A stretch of DNA of 64,000 bases from the NCBI RefSeq assembly GCF_014640295.1, contig NZ_BMGR01000005.1:124001-188000 (forward strand), written 5' to 3'. The stretch is from Paenibacillus abyssi (GTDB lineage: Bacteria; Bacillota; Bacilli; Paenibacillales; Paenibacillaceae). The notes below the pieces were generated by a model. It was not told the origin of the DNA, ran no database searches, and worked only from the letters and a program-made list of their open reading frames with translations. How positions within the stretch are numbered: position 1 is the stretch's first letter; the number at the start of each line of letters is the position of its first letter. Made by a program: the position numbers and the translations under genes. This document shows positions 50,914-60,449 of the stretch, piece by piece.

Positions 50914-50955
50914 AAAGTGGTTGGGCAAAATGACACTCTGCCCATCCACTTTTTT
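50914..50955 (+). terminator. Intrinsic terminator of the AraC-family gene
   Basis: AAAGTGGTTGGGCA pairs with TGCCCATCCACTTT (one mismatch, 11-nt loop) and continues into a run of T on the plus strand, 106 nt past the stop. Confidence 0.8.
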
Positions 50956-51049
50956 GAGTTCAGAATCATTTACTTTTGGAACAGCCCCGTAATTTAAGTC
51001 GCGTTAGCGATTTTGTTCTTTAGAAGCTGCCTGCAAATACATATCGTTT

Positions 51050-52168
51050 TTATTTGCGCTTTGTACCTAGTGCCCAGTCTACATAAGCCTCTCTCGTATC
51101 AACATTATCCTTATCAACAATGACAGTTGGAACATTCTGAATCTTATCAATAGAGAATCCTAGAACTTGGTGCATAAAAACAGACTTAATTAATTCCCGG
51201 CCCATATCCACCGTACCAACATCAACCGTAGCTGTCAGCTTCCCTTCACGAATGGACTCAAAACCGGACTTAAGACCGTCCGCACCGATCACCATGATGC
51301 CTTCATTGCCATCCCATAGCTTTAGACCCCGTCCTTCAACGGCTTGCACGGCACCCAGAGCCATTTCCTCATTTTCTCCATAGATTAAATCGACATCCGG
51401 ATTGGCTTGCAGCAGGTTTTCCGTAGCCTGCATCCCTTTGTCACGCACGTAATCACCGCGTTGTTCTCCCACAATTCTCATCTCAGGATACTCGGAGATC
51501 GCCTCAAGGAATCCATTTTTACGTGAAGTGGCAAAGTAACCGGGCAGCCCCCATACCAATAATATATCGCCTTTGCCGCCCAGCTTCTCCGCTGCATATT
51601 GACCTACAAGGTACCCTGCTTGGTAATGGTTGTTATAACTGACTACCGAAACCGCTTTTAATTTGCTTTCATCCAGCATTTCAGCCGGCATATTGAACAA
51701 ATAGATCATCGTTCCTTGTTCCATAGCCCTCTCATAGACGGCATTCATCGAATCAAAATCACCTGTTGTGCAGACAAATATGGCATCATACCCCAGCGAA
51801 GTCCAGTTTTCAATGGTCGCCACTTGCGACTCGACAGACTGAAAATTGCCCGGCGCCGTCATCTGAAACTCGAATTTCACGCCAAACCGGTCACTTAATT
51901 CATTCATCATCGTATTGGCAGCGTGTTCAAAAATGTCATAATGCTCAGAAGCAGCCGGCGGTGAAAGTCCAATTTTAAGCGTAGTCCCTTCTACCTTATT
52001 CCTCACAAGCTCCTCAAAGTTGCTATCTCCCCATTGATAGACGTTACCCGATAATGGTGTATTCGTCTCTTGAACCGCGGCCGCATCATTATTGCTGCAG
52101 CCTGACACTACCATAATCGCGATTAGGGATAATATTAAAATACTCCATTTCATTTTTTTGGAAGACAT
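51050..52168 (-). CDS. Sugar ABC transporter substrate-binding lipoprotein (cassette 3)
   Basis: A 372-aa lipoprotein with lipobox VSGC (Cys about 24) and an RbsB/XylF-type fold: LGYDAIFVCTTGDFDSMNAV, GGKGDILLVWGLPGY, VDLIYGENEEMALGAVQAV, GIMVIGADGLKSGFESIREG. It is longer than and only distantly related to the binding proteins of cassettes 1 and 2. It is the last gene of cassette 3, separated from the permease gene by 225 nt that contain no gene, only two TGTCTCCCCCC-like tracts. Confidence 0.9.
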   Translation of the reverse strand: MSSKKMKWSILILSLIAIMVVSGCSNNDAAAVQETNTPLSGNVYQWGDSNFEELVRNKVEGTTLKIGLSPPAASEHYDIFEHAANTMMNELSDRFGVKFEFQMTAPGNFQSVESQVATIENWTSLGYDAIFVCTTGDFDSMNAVYERAMEQGTMIYLFNMPAEMLDESKLKAVSVVSYNNHYQAGYLVGQYAAEKLGGKGDILLVWGLPGYFATSRKNGFLEAISEYPEMRIVGEQRGDYVRDKGMQATENLLQANPDVDLIYGENEEMALGAVQAVEGRGLKLWDGNEGIMVIGADGLKSGFESIREGKLTATVDVGTVDMGRELIKSVFMHQVLGFSIDKIQNVPTVIVDKDNVDTREAYVDWALGTKRK

Positions 52169-52393
52169 CGTTTGACCTCCTAATATTATTTTTTAGTTTT
52201 TTTGCATGTACAGCTTAACGTGTTACCGTGACCCGCCACCATCATAGAATTACTATGGAATATACTCTTCCTGTCTCCCCCCTTTAAATAAATGTAGCTT
52301 TACAGAATTCGCATCTCATTGCAGACGCCGGCTTTTGGCCAGGTCTTTTATTGTCTCCCCCCCATTAGGGGTACGAGCAAACCTTTCTTTTCT

Positions 52394-53395
52394 TTACGAA
52401 TTTTTCACTCTGCCTTTGATGTAACCGGCTAAAATGGGTACAGCTACCGCAAGAAGAATAATGAAGCCGATCACTATAGTCTCCCAATACGGATTCACAT
52501 TTTTAAGATTCATAGCGTTTTTAATCATAAATAAAATAATTGCTCCCAGTGCGGTTCCGACTAAGGTTCCTTTACCACCGGTTAAGGCTGTTCCTCCGAT
52601 GATCGCTGCAGCAATAGCCTCCAACTCGTAGCCCTTACCCATTTCAGGATTTACTGTGGCAAGACGCGAAGCAAGAAGAACACCTGCTGCAGCAGCGATA
52701 AGTCCAGATAGCGCATAGACTTTAATACGCAGCATATCAACTTTGATACCTGATATACGAACCGCTTCTTCACTACTTCCCAGAGCAAGAATATGGCGGC
52801 CAAATTTCATTTTTCGATATAATATCAGGAGCACGACAAGCAGAACAATCGCTACAATCACAGGAAATTGCACTCCAAAAATACGTCCTGAACCAAGAAA
52901 TTGAAAACTGGATGTCATATAAGAACGGAATGGAATTGCCCCAGTCCAAACGTATAAGATACCTCGTAGAATAATCATCATTGCTAGAGTGGCCATAAAA
53001 GGAGATAGATTTAATTTCGTAATAGTTAGCCCATTTACAGCCCCTATTATTACACCCAGGAGTAAAGCGGCTGCAATAGCTATGGCAACATTAACATCCT
53101 TATTAAGTAACCATGCAGCCATTCCACCACATATACCGCATATAGATCCAACCGATAAATCAATTCCGCCCGTTGAAAGGACAAAAGTCATACCAAAGGC
53201 CAGTATCATGACGAAAGAAGCTTGTTGTAACACGTTCAAAAGGTTGGTATGCGTTAAAAAATTAGCCGAGAGAAATGACATAACCACTATAATTGCTCCC
53301 AGGACAATGAAGAGGCCCAGGAGGTATCGGTCGATTTTTAGCGAAAACCTGAAATTATTTTCCCTATACACTGTTTCCAAACCTTTATTCTCCAA
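52394..53395 (-). CDS. Sugar ABC transporter permease 2 (RbsC-like, cassette 3)
   Basis: A 333-aa RbsC-family permease with FVLSTGGIDLSVGSICGICG and YELEAIAAAIIGGTALTGGK. It follows another permease of the same family with a 48-nt gap. Two tandem, non-identical permeases suggest a heterodimeric channel like that of the AI-2/Lsr or rhamnose importers. AGGAGGG precedes the start. Confidence 0.92.
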   Translation of the reverse strand: MENKGLETVYRENNFRFSLKIDRYLLGLFIVLGAIIVVMSFLSANFLTHTNLLNVLQQASFVMILAFGMTFVLSTGGIDLSVGSICGICGGMAAWLLNKDVNVAIAIAAALLLGVIIGAVNGLTITKLNLSPFMATLAMMIILRGILYVWTGAIPFRSYMTSSFQFLGSGRIFGVQFPVIVAIVLLVVLLILYRKMKFGRHILALGSSEEAVRISGIKVDMLRIKVYALSGLIAAAAGVLLASRLATVNPEMGKGYELEAIAAAIIGGTALTGGKGTLVGTALGAIILFMIKNAMNLKNVNPYWETIVIGFIILLAVAVPILAGYIKGRVKNS

Positions 53396-53443
53396 TTCAC
53401 ACCCTCCTCTTGAGTATTTTTACTATTGATGTTATTGATCAAA

Positions 53444-54439
53444 TCAGCTTTTGGCAGCTAAATAACGTTCAATGGCTACTGCAGTAATAATGATTAACCC
53501 CGTAATGATTAAGCGATAAAACTGGTTCACTGAAAGGAGATCCAAGCCGTTAGATACAAGTCCAAGTATCAGTGCGCCAATAGCCACCCCAACCACACTT
53601 GCCTTACCACCGAACAAACTGGTACCGCCAATGACTGCTGCAGCGATCGCCTCCAGCTCATATTCCGATCCCATGGATGGCTGCACTGACGTTAGACGTG
53701 AAGTCAGCAGGATACCAGCTACTGCAGCCAGTAATCCCGATAGCGCATATACACTTATTTTGATTCTATCTGTGGACACACCGGATAAGCGTGCCGCTTC
53801 TGTATTGGAGCCTGCAGCAATAATCAAACGTCCATAACTGGTAGATTTGAAAATAAAATACAATAACAGAAAAATGACTAATGTGATCAAAACCGGCATC
53901 GGAATTCCCAGCACTTTTCCCTGCGCAAGAAATGCAAACTCCGGCGTGACAAAATTGCGAATGGGTTCATCTTTAGTGAGCAGGTATAACACTCCCCGTG
54001 CTATATATAACATGGCAAAGGTCACTAAAAAGGCCGAAACGCCTAATTTCGTAATGATGAGTCCATTGATGGCACCAATGAGTGCACCTACAAATAAACC
54101 TGCCAAGATCGCGATCCACATGTTTAAGCCATTCATCATGAGCCACCCGGTAACTCCACCGGCGAGTCCAAGCACCGACCCCACCGATAAATCAATGCCC
54201 CCGGTTGAAAGCACGAACATGGTTCCAAAAGCAACAAGCATGACGAATAATGATTGCACTAATAAGTTCGATAAGTTGCCGACCGTTAAGAAGTTTGGTG
54301 CCGATACTGCCAGAAACAGAAACATTAAGATGAGGATAAGGGATACACCAACCCCCTCGCGCGTCAAAAGAATAAGAAAAGGATTTTTGGAATTCGCCGT
54401 TTTTTTAGAATGGATTGTAATCTTAGGATTCGTTATCAT
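53444..54439 (-). CDS. Sugar ABC transporter permease 1 (RbsC-like, cassette 3)
   Basis: A 331-aa RbsC-family permease with FVLSTGGIDLSVGSVLGLAG and YELEAIAAAVIGGTSLFGGK. Its start overlaps the ATPase gene by 4 nt (translational coupling). It is close to the second permease in the motifs but differs in the N-terminal tail, consistent with duplication followed by specialisation. Confidence 0.92.
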   Translation of the reverse strand: MITNPKITIHSKKTANSKNPFLILLTREGVGVSLILILMFLFLAVSAPNFLTVGNLSNLLVQSLFVMLVAFGTMFVLSTGGIDLSVGSVLGLAGGVTGWLMMNGLNMWIAILAGLFVGALIGAINGLIITKLGVSAFLVTFAMLYIARGVLYLLTKDEPIRNFVTPEFAFLAQGKVLGIPMPVLITLVIFLLLYFIFKSTSYGRLIIAAGSNTEAARLSGVSTDRIKISVYALSGLLAAVAGILLTSRLTSVQPSMGSEYELEAIAAAVIGGTSLFGGKASVVGVAIGALILGLVSNGLDLLSVNQFYRLIITGLIIITAVAIERYLAAKS

Positions 54440-55962
54440 TGATGTCCTCCTGAAGCGTAGTACATAATGTTCTCCTCCGTCGCTTCATCACGTGAAAACT
54501 CATGGACAAATTCTCCTTTGTGCATGACATAAATACGGTCGGAGAGTCCCATAAGCTCAGGCAGATCGGAAGAAACCATAAGGATGCCTCCTCCACCCCT
54601 CACAAACTCTGCCATTAAATTGTAGACTTCGACCTTTGCGCCTACATCAATACCTATTGTCGGTTCATCAAAAATCAATACTTTGGGCTTCGTGAAGAGC
54701 CATTTGGCCAAAATGACTTTTTGTTGATTGCCACCGCTTAAGAACCTGACTTTTTGGTGCACAGTAGGCGTCTTAATCCCTAAACGTTGTACATAATCGG
54801 ATGCGATATCTAATTCTGCTTTTTTCTTTAACACAAACTTCTTTGAAAGAACCCGTTTAATCGAAGCTAGTGTTATATTATTACTGACCGACATCTCGAT
54901 TAACGCTCCATGCAATTTTCGATTTTCCGGGAGCAAGCCGATACCGGCGCGAATCGCATCGCGTGGCGATTGAATTCGAAATGGTTTGCCATCTACTTCT
55001 ACGGCGCCTGAACTGATTCGATCTGCACCTACAACGGCCCGGACGGTTTCCGTTCGTCCAGAACCGGCAAGCCCGGCTATACCTACAATTTCTCCTTTTT
55101 TAATATGGAAATTAATATTCTTCAAAACGCCCGGTTGGTTTAAACCTATAACTCGCAAAGACTCTTCGCCAATCGGGACCGTTTCCTTGGCAATGAAATT
55201 CGATATCTCACGCCCTACCATCATGGAGACGAGCTGGTCAATATCTGTCTCATCGGCACTAACGGTTGCTATGTGCTTCCCGTCACGCATCACATGAAAA
55301 CGGTCAGCAAGTAAGAACAGCTCTTTGAGATGATGGGATACATAAATAACCGATACGCCTTGTTCCTTTAGCGCCCGTATGAAGTCAAACAAAACTTCAC
55401 GTTCGTGTTCCGCAAGAGCAGCCGTTGGTTCATCCATAATGACAACGGACGCCTTAACAGATAGTGCTTTCGCAATCTCAATGACGCGATTTTTCAAAGC
55501 ACCAAGTTCGATTACCGGCCGTTTAAGATCCTCAACTGTAGAAAAGAAATTCCGGTAAAGCTTTTCCGTTTCTTGGTACATTTCTTTTTCATTTAGAATT
55601 TTCACTGTTCCGCCAAAATACGAATGATAAATTTCCCGTCCGAGATATACATTCTCAACTGCGGTTAAATGAGGAGCCAAAGTTGGCTCTTGAAATATGG
55701 TACTAATACCAAGTTCTTGAGCATGTCTGGCATCTTGTATTTCTACAGATTTCCCACGGACGCGGATTTCCCCGTTATCCTTGTGATATAAGCCCGATAA
55801 AATCTTTATCAACGTAGACTTACCTGCACCATTTTCCCCCACCAGTGCCAGCACTTCCCCTTTTCGCACATCGAGCGAAACGTTCTCAAGCGCCTTCACG
55901 CCAGGAAATTCCTTGGTGATTCCGGTTAACGAAATAAGCACGTGATCATCCTCTACTGCCAT
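54436..55962 (-). CDS. Sugar ABC transporter ATP-binding protein (RbsA-like, cassette 3)
   Basis: A 508-aa tandem ATPase. NBD1 has GENGAGKST and VVIMDEPTAALAEHE, with an atypical signature (LGALKNRVIEIAKALS). NBD2 has GLAGSGRTETVRAVVG, LSGGNQQKVILAKWL and LIFDEPTIGIDVGAK. It energises cassette 3. It follows the GlcG-like gene after about 180 nt, so it may have its own promoter or belong to the same transcript. Confidence 0.93.
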   Translation of the reverse strand: MAVEDDHVLISLTGITKEFPGVKALENVSLDVRKGEVLALVGENGAGKSTLIKILSGLYHKDNGEIRVRGKSVEIQDARHAQELGISTIFQEPTLAPHLTAVENVYLGREIYHSYFGGTVKILNEKEMYQETEKLYRNFFSTVEDLKRPVIELGALKNRVIEIAKALSVKASVVIMDEPTAALAEHEREVLFDFIRALKEQGVSVIYVSHHLKELFLLADRFHVMRDGKHIATVSADETDIDQLVSMMVGREISNFIAKETVPIGEESLRVIGLNQPGVLKNINFHIKKGEIVGIAGLAGSGRTETVRAVVGADRISSGAVEVDGKPFRIQSPRDAIRAGIGLLPENRKLHGALIEMSVSNNITLASIKRVLSKKFVLKKKAELDIASDYVQRLGIKTPTVHQKVRFLSGGNQQKVILAKWLFTKPKVLIFDEPTIGIDVGAKVEVYNLMAEFVRGGGGILMVSSDLPELMGLSDRIYVMHKGEFVHEFSRDEATEENIMYYASGGHQ

Positions 55963-56146
55963 TTGTTATCCTCCATTCCTGTAAAATTCACTGACACCTT
56001 GATAGCAGCAAGCCCGTTTATTTTCATTGACAGACCCCTATGTACAACAAATTGGGTTAGATTTTCAAGTAACGCGGATCACGGATTCAGGGTGGTTTCA
56101 TCACTTACCTTGTATCGCTATATAGTGGAAATTCCGGTTGCAAACT

Positions 56147-56575
56147 TTACACAGATACCGGCAAAGCACCCAGTGCAGCCTGCGCGCAGATTCCGTCCTG
56201 CTCCGCCGATCCTCCTGAAACACCGATGCCTCCTACTACATGCGAATCGATATAAATCGGCAACCCGCCGCCAAAGATAACCATATTGTCCATTTGCACA
56301 AGTCCGTGCAGCAGCTCCGGTTGATCCTTAATGATTCCATACCAATCGGAAGTCGGGATGCCGAAGCCAACCGCGGTGTGGGCTTTTTTTTGCGAAATCT
56401 GCAGCCCCATCAAGGGAGCGCCGTCCATGCGAATGAACCCCTTCAGGTTCCCCCCGTCATCCAGCACCGTTACATTGATCGCTATGTTTAATTCTTTAGC
56501 CTTCTGCTCACATGATTCCAGAAGCTTCTTCGTCATCTCATGCGTTAAATACGGTTTTTGTCCCTGAGATACCAT
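56147..56575 (-). CDS. GlcG/HbpS-family protein
   Basis: A 142-aa protein of the GlcG/HbpS (haem-degrading/corrinoid-like DUF336) family. It starts LTHEMTKKLLESCEQKAKEL and has FIRMDGAPLMGLQISQKKAH, GGGLPIYIDSHVVGGIGVSG and SAEQDGICAQAALGAL. Relatives occur in glycolate and sugar-acid operons and as accessory proteins, and their biochemical role is not settled. It lies directly upstream of cassette 3 in the same direction. Confidence 0.85.
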   Translation of the reverse strand: MVSQGQKPYLTHEMTKKLLESCEQKAKELNIAINVTVLDDGGNLKGFIRMDGAPLMGLQISQKKAHTAVGFGIPTSDWYGIIKDQPELLHGLVQMDNMVIFGGGLPIYIDSHVVGGIGVSGGSAEQDGICAQAALGALPVSV

Positions 56576-56717
56576 TGAAATCTACCTCCCCAAGTAGAAT
56601 AATCATTTCGATTATATTCAGCTGAATCCGTGATCTTCGTTACTTGAAAATAAGAGAAAATATAGACGAAGGGTATTGGGCACCGGCAGTGCGAAGGACA
56701 TATCCAGTGAATCTGTT

Positions 56718-56763
56718 CCCGCGAAATGGATGGTTATTGCTGTTAATCCATCGACTTCGCGGG
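56718..56763 (-). terminator. Hairpin after the DJ-1/PfpI-like gene
   Basis: CCCGCGAAATGGATGG (56718-56733) pairs with CCATCGACTTCGCGGG (56748-56763) with two mismatches and a 14-nt loop. There is no clear T run on the minus strand. It lies 42 nt past the gene. Confidence 0.5.
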
Positions 56764-56804
56764 CTGTGTGATTTCCTCTTTCAATCTCCAACTTTCATAG
56801 ACTC

Positions 56805-57347
56805 TTAGACGGCGCTGCTCACGGATGACCGTTCCAAGTACTCGACGATCTGCCGAGCGAAGGCAGGCAAATCGTCAGGCGTCCGGGACGTAATCACATT
56901 TCCGTCAGCTACAACCTCAGCATCAACCCACTCACCCCCGGCGTTCACCACGTCGTCGCGAATCGGCAGATAGCCGGTCACCTTCCGTCCGCGTACCGCA
57001 CCAGCAGATACGAGCATCCATCCGCCGTGACAGATAGCCGCCGTCAACTTCCCGGATTCGTACGCTCCGCGGACGAAATCCACCATAGGCCGGGAGAGCC
57101 GCATGTGATCCGGAGCGAATCCGCCTGGAATCAGTACCGCGTCGAACTCGTCTGCCTTAACCTCGTCCGCAGACCGGTCAACCTTCATCGGGTAACCGAG
57201 CTTGCTCTCAAATGTGGATTTCCTGCCCGATCCGACAATGACGACCGTCGCGCCCTCTTCTTGGAGCCGGAGAACCGGATACCACGCCTCCAGCTCCTGG
57301 TAATCATCTTCGATAAGCAGCGCAACGCGCTTGCCCTTTAGTCTCAT
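56805..57347 (-). CDS. DJ-1/PfpI-family protein (YraA/YfkM-like)
   Basis: A 180-aa protein of the DJ-1/PfpI superfamily. The nucleophile elbow AAICHGGWMLVSAGAVRG carries the reactive Cys near 105. Upstream are LIEDDYQELEAWYP with the partner Glu and LIPGGFAPDHMRLSRPMVDF. Members act as glyoxalase/deglycase-like stress enzymes or peptidases. The second ATG (57347) is chosen because GAGGGGAG precedes it; the first ATG overlaps that site. A general stress role is likely. Confidence 0.88.
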   Translation of the reverse strand: MRLKGKRVALLIEDDYQELEAWYPVLRLQEEGATVVIVGSGRKSTFESKLGYPMKVDRSADEVKADEFDAVLIPGGFAPDHMRLSRPMVDFVRGAYESGKLTAAICHGGWMLVSAGAVRGRKVTGYLPIRDDVVNAGGEWVDAEVVADGNVITSRTPDDLPAFARQIVEYLERSSVSSAV

Positions 57348-57439
57348 TTCTATCGCTCCCCTCATAAACTTCCATTAAAAATATGTTAGCGCCTGAGCCG
57401 ATAATCGCCGGCCTTAGCCATTAATCGTAGGAATGAGTA

Positions 57440-58183
57440 TTACGCCCGCTGGTATTTGTCGGATTTCTTGGCGGCGTCCAGTTTCCCGAAGAGCTCCTCG
57501 CTTGTGATAACATCGCCGTAGTTCATTTGGATATTCCGCAGCGCTTCCCAGTGCTGCCCGTACCCCAGGGGCACATCATGCGTATGGGGACTAGGGACCG
57601 CAGTCGTGCAGTCCGCAAGCACGATAACTTTGTAAATTCTGTTCCATGCGTCGATCGTGGTGGAATGGACGCAGTTAGCCGAGGTGATGCCGGCGATAAC
57701 CAGGAACTCCGTCCCAAGCTCCCGTAAGTATTCTTCAAGCTGCGTGCCGAAGAAGACGCTGAAGCGGCTCCTCCGCAAGACAGGTTCCCCTTCAAGGGGT
57801 TCGAGTTCGCCCGCAAAATTGTCTGTCTGAGGGTTCCCCCAGCTTGCAGGCGAATCCGGCGTACCCGGGTTTAAGCCCGGCCATTTCAGTGCGCAGATAC
57901 CCTTATCAAGACCGTCAGGACTTAGCCCCCACTGCGACCATATAACCGGACAACCTTCCTCACGGAACCGCTTGACGACACGTTCGACCGGCTCGACCGT
58001 GTCCTTTCCACTCGGTGCGCCTCCCACACTCGGGATAGCCAGCGCACCATTGGCGTCGGTGCATACGGGCTGCATATCCATTACGAGCAGCGCGGTGCGC
58101 TTCGGATCGATCTCCGGGGCAACCATTGCACTTCTGTCAATCACCTTATCAATATTTTCCAGCGTAAATTTCAAAGACGACAT
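57440..58183 (-). CDS. Isochorismatase-like cysteine hydrolase
   Basis: A 247-aa cysteine hydrolase. The general-base Asp is in ALLVMDMQPVC, and the nucleophile Cys in GITSANCVHSTTIDAWNRIY. The position usually held by the catalytic Lys (before a YSAFFGT-like motif) reads RRSRFSVFFGTQLEEYL, apparently Arg. It may hydrolyse an amide such as a nicotinamide or biuret-type substrate, and activity may be altered. AAGGAGG precedes the ATG. A perfect cre box lies 156 nt upstream. Confidence 0.82.
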   Translation of the reverse strand: MSSLKFTLENIDKVIDRSAMVAPEIDPKRTALLVMDMQPVCTDANGALAIPSVGGAPSGKDTVEPVERVVKRFREEGCPVIWSQWGLSPDGLDKGICALKWPGLNPGTPDSPASWGNPQTDNFAGELEPLEGEPVLRRSRFSVFFGTQLEEYLRELGTEFLVIAGITSANCVHSTTIDAWNRIYKVIVLADCTTAVPSPHTHDVPLGYGQHWEALRNIQMNYGDVITSEELFGKLDAAKKSDKYQRA

Positions 58184-58338
58184 GCTAATTCCTCCTTTTA
58201 AATGTTAGAGTTAGTTTTAGTCTTACCTAACGTGATGGACGTGGTGATTACTAGCGGTTACATGCCTTCCACCCCCTTTAAAAGAATTCATGATTTCACA
58301 CTCCACTGCACCGAGATGGTCGATAGCTGCACTTAATA

Positions 58339-58352
58339 TGAAAACGCTTTCA
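58339..58352. promoter_or_regulatory. cre box (perfect consensus)
   Basis: TGAAAACGCTTTCA matches every position of the CcpA consensus TGWNANCGNTNWCA. It lies in the 269-nt gap between the lactonase-like gene end (58453) and the cysteine hydrolase start (58183). The gap otherwise shows only a ribosome-site-like AAAGGGGGTGGAAGG before ATGTAA at 58258-58263. Confidence 0.65.
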
Positions 58353-58452
58353 CAAAATACCTTCTTTTATAAGCCCTTTTAATTTTGCCCCCTGCATAAG
58401 TTGTTAGGACTATACAACCATTTTTATGGAATCCGCCATTTTACATATCTTT

Positions 58453-59208
58453 TTATCCTATGATTAGTGATGGATGTTTTTTGAATATCTTATAATCATG
58501 TGCGGGTAAAAGTGTTGCGTTTTGTTTACGCAGCCATTCATATCCGGCTAATACTTCGCGGTAGTCCGTACAATAGCCAATTGGAATATTGTTTTCAATA
58601 TGCTCGTACAGGTAAAAGGCATCCCCTACAATAATAACAGTACCTTCATTGGTGATAACTTTGACGACCATTCCACCCGGCGAATGACCTCCAATCCAGT
58701 GCATGGATATGCCAGGACATACCTCATACTCATCATCAACTAAAGTCAGCCGTCCGAACGCTTCTCCAGCCAAATAGGCTATCGGTTTTCTTGGAAAGCT
58801 CTTCATGGGGTTGATTGGCAGATTATGCGGGTCTAAAACATGAAACCATTCTTTGCGATGGACAATAACATTGGCATTTGGAAACTGCTCGATATTCCAG
58901 TAGTGGTCAAAATGCAGATGTGTTAATAGAACGGTATCAATTTCCTCACAAGAAGTACCGGCCTCCTTTAACAATTCTTTGGTGTCTTTGCTTGGACCCA
59001 AATGATCAAATCGGTCTTTATGCTCCTCCGTATACGTTTGATCAATCCCATCCATCCCTGTATCAACCATAATTTTCCGGCCTTGTCCTTCAATCAAAAA
59101 ACAAACCAAACAAATTTTTACCGGGTCGTGTACCCCATAGGCGTGATCATATATAACCGTACCAGGGGCAAACCAGTCCGCATTTTTTAAAATGCTGATT
59201 TTATACAT
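58453..59208 (-). CDS. Metallo-beta-lactamase-fold lactonase (AHL-lactonase-like)
   Basis: A 251-aa MBL-fold hydrolase. It has the dinuclear zinc motif LLTHLHFDHYWN (HxHxDH, about 95-106), further ligand His in WIGGHSPGGM, Asp in IIVGDAFYLYE, and C-terminal His in LLPAHDYKIFKKHP. The arrangement matches N-acyl-homoserine lactonases. It lies 14 nt after a mandelate-racemase-type enzyme gene and in a GntR operon, so a sugar-acid lactone is as likely a substrate as a quorum signal. Confidence 0.88.
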   Translation of the reverse strand: MYKISILKNADWFAPGTVIYDHAYGVHDPVKICLVCFLIEGQGRKIMVDTGMDGIDQTYTEEHKDRFDHLGPSKDTKELLKEAGTSCEEIDTVLLTHLHFDHYWNIEQFPNANVIVHRKEWFHVLDPHNLPINPMKSFPRKPIAYLAGEAFGRLTLVDDEYEVCPGISMHWIGGHSPGGMVVKVITNEGTVIIVGDAFYLYEHIENNIPIGYCTDYREVLAGYEWLRKQNATLLPAHDYKIFKKHPSLIIG

Positions 59209-59222
59209 GCGATAACCCCTTT

Positions 59223-60398
59223 TTAAAATTCGCTTCCATATTTCGATATCGCATCTAAATTGACTTCAATTCCTAGTCCGGGATGCTGTGGAACAAGTAC
59301 TTTTCCTTTTTGTAAGGTTATTGGTGTCTTTAAAAGTTCATCTCTGAGCGGATTAGGGTTTCGATCGTACTCGACTATGGGCTCATTTTGCAGCGGAACA
59401 GTATTGGCCGTATGCGGGCTTGGCGGGATCGATGCTAATACATGAAGAGCCGCAGACAGGGCAATTCCCGACCCCCATACATGTGGAATGACAGTTACAC
59501 CGAAACTTGAGGCCAGTGCCTGTATTTTCATCCATTCGGAAAACCCTCCGGAAACGCAAATATCCGGTTGGGCTATATCTACACAGCCTCCTAGAAATAA
59601 ATCTCTAAAACCAAATCTGGTGAACTCGCACTCTCCTCCCGCAATTGGAATGTTGGTTGAAGATCTAACTTCCCGGTAACCCATTCGGTCTTCCGGAACA
59701 ACGGGTTCTTCCAGCCACATAACATTGAATTTTTCAAGTTCCTTCGCCATTTTCACTGCCGTAAAAGCATTATAAGCATGGTTACAATCCACTAAGAGGG
59801 ACGTATTAGGCCCAATGGCCTCTCGGATGGTTTTCACCCTCTCAATATCCTCTTCTATTGATAATAGACCAACTTTCATTTTTAACATCTGAAATCCCGC
59901 ATCGACGTAAGAACGGGCTTCTTTAGCCAATTTAGGCAATGAAGCTTTGTAATTGAGAACATCCTCGCCTCTGTAGTAACAGCCTGTTGCATAGGCAAAT
60001 ATGCTTTCCCGAAATGAGCCCCCAATTAAACTATGTACCGGTTTATTTAACATCTGGCCGTAGATATCCCATAAAGCGATATCTACTGCGCTTAACGCTT
60101 CAATATAGGTCCCTTTTTGTCCGAAATCCCGTGTATCCGCATAATTTTGTTCAAACACTTTAATCGGACTTTGTAACGTTTTATTCATTAATTTTGGTGT
60201 TAAGACATGTTTCACAACAGCGGCGACGGGTTCGGGAGGACCGTATTGCCCTCCCTCCCCCCACCCGATGATCCCGTCCTCCGTTTCAATTTTAACGATT
60301 AAACTATTTCGCTCAGGGAAAGAGCATTGGGAGGAGTAAAAACGTTCATCTCCTAGTGGGGCTCGTAAAATATACGTTTGAATACTTTTTACTTTCAT
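59223..60398 (-). CDS. Mandelate racemase/muconate lactonizing enzyme family (sugar acid dehydratase-like)
   Basis: An enolase-superfamily enzyme of 391 aa (ATG at 60398, 8 nt after AGGAGG). The mandelate-racemase-subgroup active site is visible: Lys-x-Lys in LKMKVG (about 173/175), metal ligands Asp204 (LLVDCNHA), Glu near 231 (WLEEPV) and Glu256 (GGECEF), and an Asp279/His306 dyad (QPDICVSG; PHVWGSG). This subgroup includes sugar-acid dehydratases and racemases. It is sandwiched between a GntR regulator and a lactonase, so it may dehydrate the acid released from a lactone. Confidence 0.9.
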   Translation of the reverse strand: MKVKSIQTYILRAPLGDERFYSSQCSFPERNSLIVKIETEDGIIGWGEGGQYGPPEPVAAVVKHVLTPKLMNKTLQSPIKVFEQNYADTRDFGQKGTYIEALSAVDIALWDIYGQMLNKPVHSLIGGSFRESIFAYATGCYYRGEDVLNYKASLPKLAKEARSYVDAGFQMLKMKVGLLSIEEDIERVKTIREAIGPNTSLLVDCNHAYNAFTAVKMAKELEKFNVMWLEEPVVPEDRMGYREVRSSTNIPIAGGECEFTRFGFRDLFLGGCVDIAQPDICVSGGFSEWMKIQALASSFGVTVIPHVWGSGIALSAALHVLASIPPSPHTANTVPLQNEPIVEYDRNPNPLRDELLKTPITLQKGKVLVPQHPGLGIEVNLDAISKYGSEF

Positions 60399-60449
60399 AA
60401 CCATTACCTCCTAATAGAGTTGGGAATTAGTGAAGGATTCTCATTTCAT

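Noticed and set aside
58453-59208. Calling the MBL-fold protein a quorum-quenching AHL lactonase
   Set aside because: The zinc motif fits, but the operon with a GntR regulator and an MR-type enzyme points to sugar-acid lactones, so a specific quorum-quenching function is not supported.
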